A DNA stretch of 64,000 nt. It comes from Brachypterus glaber. Taxonomy: Eukaryota > Arthropoda > Insecta > Coleoptera > Kateretidae. The notes under the pieces are model-generated. The model did not search any database and was not told where the DNA came from. It saw only the letters and a program-made list of their open reading frames with translations. Shown here piece after piece: positions 14,101 to 26,100 of this stretch. The DNA lies in contig OY294044.1 of assembly GCA_958510825.1 (NCBI GenBank), positions 75,128,895-75,192,894 of the forward strand, read 5' to 3'. The position numbers were made by a program, and so were the translations under genes. Every line of letters begins with the position of its first letter. Within the stretch, counting starts at the first letter, position 1.

Positions 14101-17100
14101 GGGTTAACTGGTTCGGGGTTAACTAGACCACTTATGTCAATATTAATTAGTTCGGGTTTAACTGGGCTATGTCCAGTTAACCCCGGACCAGTTAACCCTG
14201 AGATATATCTAATATTTAACATATTATTTTGTCTATTTTTATGTTAGAATTAAATTTTGTTTGATTTCAAATCGTTTTTATACACAATAATTACAATAAA
14301 ACACATTTTTGTTAGTGGACCAGTTAATCCTGCCCTATGGGGTTAACTGGTCCAGAGGGGTTGACTGGTTTATCGTTAATAACTTTTTTTATATAAATAA
14401 TATTTGTCTGAAGTATTAATATGTTCTAACTATAGTAGTAATCTACCTTTTGCCATAGAAAATATTTGAAAATTGTTTACAGGTTTTTCAAAAACTCGAT
14501 ATTAAAAAAAATGGCCCAATTAACCCGGACTTCCCCTAATCTTTGTCTTAGCAAATCTTGAAAAAATAATAGGTCTGTACATTATTCGTGTCGATCCTTT
14601 ATTATGGAGAATGTGCGTTTAGATCCGTAATTATGGAATGTTTTTATTAATTATTTCTGGCAGTAATACTGTTAATAAATTGGCAACTGATTAATTACTG
14701 CCAATGATTTATTATTTATTTTATTTATTATTAATTTACATATAGCCGTCGCACTAAGAACTGGCACCTGTGAGTCGAGGCAAGGGGAAGAGGTAAAATA
14801 TAGCATGTAAAGTATAGGTGACCTTGAATTTTTCACATTCCACAGAGGTGCCAGTTGATAAAATGTACACGGTATACATGTTATTAATATACAATGATAA
14901 AACAGTTTATTTGTGTCAACAAAATATTTGGTTGGATATGGCCAATTGAATTATTTGGTTGTGACAAATAAATTTTATTTCTGTCAAATAAACTATTTTG
15001 TTCCCATTAATAAATAATTTTGAAATTAAAATCTTTATTTACATGAACTAAATATTTATTTGACTCAAATAAAATTTGTTACTCACAACCAAATAATTTA
15101 ATTGGCCATATCCAAATAAATCCTTTTTATCAGTGTACGTACATATACGCATATTTATTACTGGCAGAAATGAATTAGGGAACGTTTAAGTAATACGTAA
15201 CGCAAATTTTGGTTATTTTTGAATTAAGGTGTAATTAGTTTTTTTTTCTGTGGATTAATACTCTATTAAAAAGTTCAAAAAATGAGAATTTTTCACATTT
15301 TTTGGATATATTTTGATAAATTTTATATAAGTACTTAAGATACGCAATACTAACACATATGTGCGGTCTATAAAAATAAAAAAGGTTTTAGATTTAATCC
15401 AGTGATGGAGATTTTAACATACACAAAGCCCAGAAGCGCCAGACGTCTTCAGACTAGGGATGGAAAACTCGCACCCGGTTTTTCGATCACAACCGGTTAT
15501 AAAGAAAAAAAAACGGTTTTTTTGTGACCGGTTACGAGTATTTAGAAAAACCGGTTAACCGGTTATTGTTTTATTTTAAACGGTTTTCTAATGAAAAACT
15601 TATATTTTCAAAAAAATATAGATTTAACATACCTATATTATCTTTCCTTTAGGAAGTTTGAACTCCAAACCACTGCCACTGTTTTTGGAATCTGATAGAA
15701 TTCCATGATTTAGCAATTAAAACTACACAAAAGTCAACTCTGAGTTTTTCGCTCAGATTAGCCGTTTTCTTAAAAAAAAAACAAAAAAAATTATGCTTTC
15801 CATTAATTACTTACTTTAAAAATGACTGTGTGCTACGAGATTGAAAAAAAACAGTCGCGTAGGTACTTTATTTTTTTAATTAAACCTTGGGCATTACCCC
15901 TGTGCACGCCACTGGTAAAATGCGAAAATAGTTTTTTTCTTAAACTACTTCTCTTTATGCATTAAAAATTGTCACCAAGTTCCTAATTTTTATCTTTTAG
16001 TTACTTACTAATTTTACTAATTTTTAGTTATTTAATAATTTTACTAATTTTTATCTTTTAGTTATTTAAAAAAAAAAAAAACATTTAAAAAACTATATAT
16101 ACTAAAAAACAAAGCCTTTATTTTATAATTTTCTCTTTTATTATTTATTTAGAAGTATACTGCAGTCATAGACCTATAATAAAATATTACGTACATTTGA
16201 TTTCAACAAAACTGGAAAAGTGGGGTTTAGTAAAATTTCATGTTTTCCATAAAATTTAGTTGTGTGAATGTGGATTATTTAAATGGGGTTATGCCTGTTT
16301 GAAAAATAAGGTTAGTTTAACCGTGTCAAAAATCATATGTTATTCTATGCATTTGTGTTTAGTAAATACTATTTGGATTTTGAAGCGTATCTCTATTGTT
16401 AATTGCTGTATTTCTGCTCTAAAATATCCCTATTCTGAAATGTCTATTATAAAAATCCCCTTATCAGTATATTTTGTTTTAGATTTTAAGCTTTCACGGC
16501 CATTAAGATATAAAGAACTTTCACTTTCGGGTTTAGACCGTGTTAATGGATTTTCACTTTCCGACGTTTCGTCTCTTACTACTAGAGACATCTTCAGGGA
16601 TTAATCTGAAACTGATTTTTCAGATTAATCCCTGAAGATGTCTCTAGTAGTAAGAGACGAAACGTCGGAAAGTGAAAATCCATTAACACGGTCTAAACCC
16701 GAAAGTGAAAGTTCTTTATAGTATATTTTGTATCTAATAAACTTGTTTTAAATACCTTTATTTAAAAAAAAAACTACTAGTATATTGGTCTCCTACAACT
16801 AGGGATTCCTCATAGTTCCTTGATTTAAAAATTATAATTATGGGTTTTACACCAGTATTCTTCGAGTATTCTTGTTTTTATGCTTTATCTCTCCCAATTT
16901 AAAAAAAATACACCTTTGTCATTGATGTGGCAATAAAAATATTGACAATAAATTTATAAACAAGTAAAGAAATATTTGTCAAATGAAAGATACTTCACAA
17001 TGTAATTTTTTTTTATAACCCCACTTTTCCAGTTTTGTTGAAATGAACTGTAACCTTTTTGTCTTAAAATTGAGTAACACCCTGAAGTTTGACCACATAT

Positions 17101-20100
17101 TCAACAACACCTTGTATATAAATATATTTCATCGCCAAAATAACTTTTTAGATTTTCCCTATATAGACAATTAATTGCACACAATTGTGTGCGATAAATT
17201 AGATTTTCCTTATTGTTTGCAATAAATTTTTTAAATATGTATACATATTTTTTATTTATAAATGTTACCTTATTAAAATAATATATAATCAAAAATATGC
17301 TAAATTTACAAAAAAAAACGGTTAAAACCGGTTAAAAGCCGGTTATTGCTTCCGAGCTTTAACCGAAAACCGGTCTGATGTAATTTTCGCAACCGGTTAA
17401 CCGAAAACCGGTTATTTGCTTTGGTTTTCCATCACTACTTCAGACTAACGCTTTAAAAACTTCAATTTTTTCGTGCGCCTTCTTGAAAAATATAAAAAAA
17501 GGTCCTAAAAAAGTTGGTCTGGAAATGACCTTAACGGACCTACGCCCCTACTAAAGGGCCGTCTAAAATAGTGTTTTCAATGATATAGTAAGATTTTTAT
17601 GGATGCGTTTGCGACCTCTTAATTCAACAGCTAAAACGTCGTAAGGCTGTATGCGTGCAAGTGAGAGGGACATTGCCGCATTCTAATAAATCGTCATATT
17701 ATACTATAATATAATATTCCTCTGGAACCCTATGAGCTACAGCAACATAATTTTGCACCTAGCATTTGGGAACAAACATGTAGAACTAATTTTATTTTTC
17801 AAGAATTTCATATTGTAAAACTGGAAATTTTAAATTGAACTCACGGGTATTTTACAACTTTCTACGGAAAAAGTTCTACCATACATTTTATAGTTAATAG
17901 TAATAGTATAAATGCGATTTACTCTACTTAAATATTAAATCTTATTGGATTATTCTTTTTTTTTGTTCATCAAAAGTTTTTTGAGGCGTTAAATTTTATG
18001 AAAGTATTCCCAAGCTTATTTTATAACCACTGGTCGGATCTAAGTATTCATTTACCGGGGGCAAGTAAAAGTAATATGAACTTTCCTCCTCCCTCTTACA
18101 TCTTAAGCATTTAAACTTTTTACAAAAAATGTTGTTTCCTGTTCCAAATGAATCACAAAGTTAAAAGGATGTCGACATGAAAGTCCGGCTAAAAACAATT
18201 CATTTGGATAAAAACCCAGTCTCCTGGAACTACCCGCAATTTTTTTTTAAATACCACCCTTCTATTAATAAATAATAATTGTTATTTAGAGCCCCTTAGA
18301 AATTAAGATACCACTTGTATAAATGGTTGAATTCAGAATAAAGTGCACTTTCATAGTCTTTAATAAGAAATGGGGGGTGCTATTTGAAAAACAGAAGTTG
18401 GGGGTAGCTTCAAGGGAGTAGGTAAGCAAGGGGCGGTTTTGAATAAGTCAGTAAAATCTTCTTTGGATTTGATTTAATGCTATTTTTTTCAAATTTTAAT
18501 ACCTTTTCAAATAACGGAGATAAGCTATTCCAAGAACTTGGTGGGACACCCAGTATAGTGAACGGATGGACCGTTCTGAAAAAAAATCGGATGGAGTGCT
18601 TAGGTACCATAGTGGTACCACTTTGCCAAGTTTGGTCAAAATCGGAGACATCGAGGGCAAACCGAGTATGTTAGCGTGAAATATCAGAGATATTTTCTAA
18701 AAAACACATTTTTTTCAATAACGGCTCTAACGATTTTTAAAATTTTGATCTTATTTTTTTAATTAGAGCTTATATAACAAATTCCAAAAAGAAAAAAAAT
18801 GGAATTTGTCATGTCATATAAAAGTTCTTCTAGAACAGCGTGCTGGCCGATGCAGCTGCGATATTCTCCTCACTTCGCCCGTTTCATTGTCTTATTAGTG
18901 AATTATTGTCCTGAACAAACGTTGAGCACTTACAACTGAGCTTGAACTTTGGTAATATTTTTTAATAATTTCTAAACCGTCGGGAAGCGTCAAACGCTGA
19001 AGGATGAAACTGCAAACTATACTAAATACTTTGACACCTGGAAGCAAAAAAATAATTACATCAGTAACTGAGAAATTATTTAAAAACATATCACTCCTAT
19101 TGAAAGCAGGAACACTCCAAAGAGAAGATTCTTATTCCATTCATTCTGAGAATGCGACTACATAATTATTATATAGAAAATCTATATAGAGCGGTCCATA
19201 AGTCACCCCCCCCCCCTTTTAACTTTTGAACGAGTTGAGATATCGATTTCAAATTTAGAACTCTTAAATAAGACAACCTAAACTATTTTTTAGCATATAT
19301 TTGATACTTTCAGCTCTTAAAATTTGGGCAGGGGGGCATGGGGGCACATTTTTTTAAATGAAAAGGGGGGTCGTGTAATACATCATTTTAAAGCTTATAA
19401 AATTCTCCATTTAATTCCGTATTTTTAAATAAAAAAAAATTGGGTTTAAAATGGGGTTGAAAATGGGTATTAAAAAAAATTCTCTAAAAAAAAACAAATA
19501 ATTTTTTAAAAATACCTAATTTCATCATAAAAAAATGTTAATTATACTTTTAAACTAATTTTAGTTGACATAAATAAAAAATTTATGAAAAAAAACTTAA
19601 AAAATCGAATGTTTTAGCACAAAAAATTGAAAAATCAAAACCTTAAAAAACATTTTAAAAAAAATTAAAAATGTAAGTTTAAATAAAGAATTTTATAAGC
19701 TTTAAAATGATGTATCACACGGCCCCCCTTTCCATTTAAAAAAATGTCCCCCCATGTCCCCCTGCCCACATTTTAAGAGCTGAAAATATCAAATATATGC
19801 TAAAAAATAGTTTAAGTTGTCTTATTTAAGAGTTCTAAATTTGAAGTCGATATCTCAACTCGTTCAAAAGTTAAAAGGGGGGGGTGACTTTTGAACCGCA
19901 CTGTATAAACAAAATTCATTTATTAAATCTTAAGATGGAATGGATATTATACAAGATGTCCTAATCTTGACTAGGAAATCAAGCAGATTTGTTAGGGAGG
20001 AGATTAGTCAACCTGGTTTGAAGTCGATATCTCAACTCGTTCAAAAGTTAAAAGGGGGAGGGGGTGACTTTTGAACCGCACTGTATAAACAAAATTCATT

Positions 20101-23100
20101 TATTAAATCTTAAGAAATAAGTTTCAATTATGTACCCTACAGAGTGGTATTTAGTTTAGGCGCTGTGACGTCATTGTCGCATTCTCAGATGGAATGGATA
20201 TTATACAAGATGTCCTAATCTTGACTAGGAAACCAAGCAGATTTGTTAGGGAGGAGATTAGTCAACCTGGTTTGGTGTCACAGAGCCTAGTTGTTCGGCC
20301 TAGAGCCTCCACGCCAATTAGTGCTACTAGAAGGGGTTTTAAGCTTATGAAATATTTTGTATTTATTTGAATATTTGTGAAACATAATTTCATGCGTGAC
20401 ATGTTTTTATATTATCAATTCTAAAATCAACTATATAGTTGGTTTATATACCATTATAATGGTAATGTAAAAATAGATTTTTAGTAGTGTTCCTATATTT
20501 ATTGTATTATTAAATATGCAAAACACTAAAGAAAGCAAAAGCACATGTTTACATTCTAATAACTAATCGCTTAAAAATTGCAAAGTTGCAGTTATACACA
20601 TAACAATATGTTTTTTATATTATATTATTATATTTTGCATAATTATGCAAATGCTTTTTATCTTTTCCGTGTAATTTATTCAATAATTTTTTTTTTGGCG
20701 TAAAATGTGAAAAAAGGTATAGAATGTGACCTCTAACTTTTTTTCGTCCTTCTAAAGAATGTATGTATGTAAAAATTAGTTTAGTTGTTAGTTTTAGGAA
20801 ATTCAGCGGGAAAAATTTGAATAATAATTTTTAGTTATTTTTCTTGCAAAAAAGTTGGTAACAGGCAGTTACAAAGTAGCCTTCATGCGCATCAGACGCC
20901 ATTTTTGTCGTTAGAAATTTATTGTCGGTTTATCGTGCCAAACAGAACATTTAGTCGCTTTAAGGTGCCAAACTCTTATGAATAAGTGCCAATCCTACCA
21001 AATATCCTTCAGAGATCGTCTACCAAGGGCCTCATCGCAAGAAACAACCGCCGGCGGTAAGATCAAAGGAGTATCATCAAGGTAGGAATTCTCGTTTCCA
21101 ACAGTCCGCTTAAATAACCTTTGCTCCCACTTATTTAAAGAAAATGGAGAAATGGAGGATTATTTACCCACATAGATAAAATTATGTACATGTAATAATG
21201 GAGAGTAAAGAAAATATTGTCTTTTGCATTCTAAATGGTGGCATTTACAGCTGTAAATAAAATTAAATATAATCAAAATTTATTGTTATTATAACACTCT
21301 GAGTATGTATAAACTACCTTTCTTAAAGGTCCGAAAACGAGTATAAACTAATAAACTAAACTAACTAAATTTATGACATTGTACCCGCTTTTTAGCAAAC
21401 CGGCTTACAAGAGCTTTGGTCTGTGCATTTGGGGTTTATACGTAATAAAAATATGACAAATATGATTCTTTTTTAGACATTTAAGTTATTTATTTATTTA
21501 CGCGAAAACCCCACTATAAAAATAAGAAATACAATACATAGGTATTAGAAACCTAATTACGCTAAAATATTACGAATGCACCTAGAATTTAGTTAAAATT
21601 TGATGTATAGTAAAAGACAGAGAGAAAAAAAGTCAAATCAAATAATGTAGTTTCAAAACCTAACAGAAATTGTAAATAACAAATACGTATTTGGATGTTT
21701 AACATTTGCAAAAGATAAACTCAAGTAGTGACAGACCCAGACTGGCCATTGTGGTAATACGGCAAATTGTCGTTTCAGAACAACAATGTTTCAACTGACA
21801 ATGTAAGATTGCAGTAATTGTCAGTATATTTTACAAGATAAATTTAAAATGCTTTAACTTATAAATTTAAAATTTTGTACAAATGTCGAAAATAATGCAA
21901 TTCATATCTATAAAAAGTTTTAACTCTTTAAATATACTGACAATTACTGCAATATCACAATGTCAGTTAAAACATTGTTGTTCTGATACGACGAAATGTC
22001 GCTGTGAAAGTTGGATGCGTAAAATATAGATATAGTTTGAAAACCGCCAGTTTTCAACTGTTTTTTGATGATATTTTGAAACGCTGACCTGATTGGTCAA
22101 AACTGGCATTGGATTTGTGTTCAGCGGCCAAAAATACATGGGAATGTATATGAAGGGTACAGAAGGAAAAACCCCGGTATACCGCGGTAGTCCATTTTTA
22201 CGCGAAAACGGGTTGATAATGCCATCCTTTGGTTATTGAAGTGTAATTTCCGATCATTGTTCATGCAAAATCCCGTCATTCACTGTAAAATACATTTTAA
22301 AATACGCGGTATCGGAAAAACCCCTGTTGTCCAACAAACGCGCGTCCGCTGCAATCACATTATGACAGTGTCATCCATACACTGGAAACGTTGCAAAGCA
22401 TTTAACTCAGAATCAGCTTTTTTGAACTACCGGGGTTTTCCCCTGTACCCTTCATATGTTGCACCTCTGCCTGTGTTATGAAAGGCAAAGTTGGAAGGAC
22501 ATATAATCACGTGATACGCTTGGCTGTTTGTAAGATGTATAAATGCGTTGTGATTCATCAGTAGTTCCCCAATTCCTATGGCATAAGTTATATAAGTAGT
22601 ATTATAAGCTATAAACAATTTTATTGTGGGATTTTATAAAAGGTCCAAACAAATAACAAGAAAAAATTCTATCTGGCACCATTTGGTCATTTTAAAAATT
22701 AATTTTATTGTAGTTTTTCCCCATTTCTCTGTGAAATATTATTCGCACTAAAAACTACCATAGGTTTTAATTTCACATTGGATTTAATCCAGTTTATTGC
22801 TATTTTTCGAATGTTAGCATAAAAAATTCATAAATGGTTAAAAGAATTGCTACAGATTTAAATTTCATTTACTTTTGCGCACAATTGTGGTATAATCATA
22901 GATAGGGACAAAATGAGATAAATTAACAATCTACTGTATTTTTCAAACGACACTCTTTCTTTACATTTTCAACTTTTTTCTTAGAAGGTTCATCTGATGA
23001 CTGCATTAAAGAAATAACATTAGAAGGAAACCCTGCTACTCCCGAAAATACTTGTGATATTCCATAGTTCCAACATCTTCCACATGTATAAATAATATTG

Positions 23101-26100
23101 TCGAATTTTATAAAAGGTTCATTACAAACAGAAACATTTTTCGTAAACAATTTTTGTCTGCTACACTCTGGAGGGTCCCATTTGGTACTTTTTGGTTTTT
23201 CAGGTAGTTCTTTTCCCATCATTCTACAAATATTGTGGTAAAGGCGTTGTGATTCATCAGTACTTCCCCAAATTCCTATAGCATAAGTGACATAAATAGC
23301 ACCAAAAGCAACCAAAGATTTTAAACCACACTTAAATATGCAACTGGAAATATTTATTTTAGCTACTTTAGTTGTTTCGTGGATTCCACTAGTATTACAT
23401 GTAAATTTTGGACAATTTTTCAACTTTTTTGCCTCTTCTAGAGAACAAATTTTAATTTTTGTAGGTGTTGGTTTGGATATAGAAACTTCGACGTTTTTTA
23501 AGCATGTTGGTGTCAATTTCTTTCCAGGGATGTCATTGTATACTAACAGGTTTACTTTATTTAAACAGCGTGTTTTATCGGACATAATCACTATTAATTT
23601 TGAATGGATGTTTTCGAAACTTAATGATTTGAATTTTGAGTGAAATTGTCACAATGGCGCATAGAACTTATTTGAAGTCATAAATGTCAAGCAGCATCAA
23701 GTAAAATATAGTGAATCTAGATATAGTCCATCCATCATGGTAGTTGGGGCAGTGAGTCTATGCTCACTGATGAGAGTTGCATCTGTCATCATTTAGGGGG
23801 GAGTGAGTCTCTGCTCACTGATGAGAGTTGCATCTGTCATAATTTGGCGCTGGGGAGTGGGTGGGAGGGGGATGAGGAGGGATGGGATAGGGAGAGGAGG
23901 GATGTGCGGGAGGAGTGAGACTAGCTCACTGATGCTGGGAATGCATCTGTCCTGTATTAGTGGGTACCATTACTGGTTGAGGACGTTTTTGATCTTTTTG
24001 TGAGTGTTGTGTATTTCGTGATCGTAATCTAGAAAGTTTGAAATGAGGGGGTTTGGGTGATCTAAATTGTCTTGTATAAAAGACGTGCTGTAGCGGATGA
24101 TTTCCGTTTTTAGGAGGGGCATTTCGAGATCTCTGTGTATCTGGTTGTTCCTCATGAACCATCCAATTATGCAAGATAGTAGTTTAAAATTCCCACGATT
24201 TTTAAGCTACATCATTTGTTAAAAACTCGTACCTTTTAACATATAAAATGTTGTTACATTTTTTGTCTATGACAATTATTGACGGTCGTTAAAGCTAATA
24301 AAAGAAGAGAAAGTTACATAAAAAAATGGTTATACGTAATGTTATTTTGTATGGTATTGAAAAAGGTACTTTTTTGGTTTATTCTTCATACACTAATACT
24401 AAATTAGCATATTCTTCATATTCTACATATTTTACAAACGTAAATTATATTGAACACAAGGAAAACGTCAAATTTTTAGGTTACAATTACAACTTAAGGC
24501 ATATCCAGAGGCTCGCATAACAACCACTACAAGATACATGACGACACATCAAGCCAATCCTTGCATCGCATTATTATGTACTATGCTTCTTATCCGAGTC
24601 TTTGATTAGGCCCTTTCCAGGAAAACAGTACCGAAATCTGTTAAATTTTTGATACACTACGATTTATGCATAATTATGCTATTTATGCTCTCTTTGGTGT
24701 AAAACGGGCCGCGTCCCTTACTATCTTGCATAACTGGACGGAGTATAGTTGCCAGTTTAAGTCATCTTGGTCCGCAAATATACAGGGTCTCTAATAAAAA
24801 AAGTGTTATAACAATAATATTATTGTTATAACACTGCACTACTACATTATAATGTATTGTTTAACATAAACGCAAGTAACAATAAGCTGCTCCAGCAAAT
24901 TTTTTGTCCCACACTGAAACCTCGTTACCGTAGTAAATACTAAACGTTTTTGGAACCCCACGAAAGTTTAGTTTAGTAGTAACATTCACTGGTTGTTACA
25001 GTAATACTTAGAGTTCTGGTAATTGTAACAACCAGTAAACGTTAACTACCCTAGTAGAAATTTAACGTTAGAATAAAGTTTTTCTGATGTTAGAAAACTG
25101 TATAAAAGTACGTTATAAAATATGTGCAAATGTCCCGCTTTTTAACGTTAGAATCTAACGTTAGTTACGTTAATCTAACGTTAGATTTTTAAGTTAGAAA
25201 TACGTTATTAGTACGTTTTATTTCTAACTTTCGGAGGAAGCGTGGCCAACTAGAAAATTTCTACCTTCATCATAAAATGGCAGCTGGAGACAAATTTATT
25301 CATATAAATAAATCTTAATATATTTTAACAATCATAATATTTTTAAACATAATTTCGTTACATTTATTTATAAAATAGCCATCTTTTTAGGTGGCCCTAA
25401 TAATTTTTCGTGTAATATTCTGTTATACTTCGATAAATACGTTTACCTCTCAGAAAAACTTTATATTTAGTTAGTTAATATTTATTTATACATTCAGTAT
25501 TTTCTACTAAAGCTTACGTATTAATAATGGAAATTTAAAAAATATTTAAAGTTTAGTTTTTAAGGTTAGATTTATATATTTTATAGCGTTTTTGTCAAAC
25601 GTTAGTTTTTAAGGTTATATTTATATATTTTATAACGTTTGTTAAGTCAGATTTATGTACTTTTCTAACAACAGGGTAAATTTTCGTGGGGTTCCATATG
25701 AGCAAAATCGTTTGATATTTACTACGGTAATGAGCTCTCAGTGCATGAAAATAGGGAGGGCGCTTATTTGAAATATATTTTTATAAGCTCCAGTTTAGTT
25801 ACAGTAGAAGGAATACTGCCAAACTAGTGATTTATAGATTTTGAATCAATGTCTCAAATTTAATTAAAAAATTAAATAAGAATAAGATTAAAAAATTAGA
25901 TAAGAATAAGATTAAAAAAAAAATGCTGTACTTCTAGAGCTAGCTACTAGTGCATACCTAGAGTACTCAATAAACTAGTTAAACACGGTGTTCTAGAAGA
26001 ACTTTTAAATAAAATAAAAACTTTTTTTTTCTTTTTGAAATTTGTTATATGAGCTCTAATTAAAAAAATAAGACCAAAATTTTAAAAATCGTTAAAGCCG

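Larger units (their letters stand above)
15455..17437. mobile_element. hAT-type element with 8-bp duplication CTTCAGAC
   Basis: The ends TAGGGATGGAAAAC and GTTTTCCATCACTA are flanked by identical CTTCAGAC at 15447-15454 and 17438-17445. An 8-bp duplication and TAG...CTA ends define hAT. Subterminal regions repeat aaccggttaaccgg-type phrases. There is no transposase, so it is non-autonomous (1983 bp). A TIR element and a perfect hairpin are nested inside. Confidence 0.88.

Noticed and set aside
16260..16604. 114-residue open frame
   Set aside because: Crosses a TIR element and one arm of a perfect hairpin; no family resemblance.
16618..16720. Hammerhead-ribozyme-like core (ctgaagatg ... gacgaaac) in the hairpin arm
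   Set aside because: The core would need CUGAUGA and GAAA in fixed relation to three stems; here an extra base breaks the first motif and only stem II is clear. Not supported by eye.
23338..23643. 101-residue open frame opposite the MIC13-like gene
   Set aside because: Antisense shadow of the better-supported frame.
23803..24174. Open frames on both strands in G-rich DNA
   Set aside because: They run through a short tandem repeat; no homology recognised.
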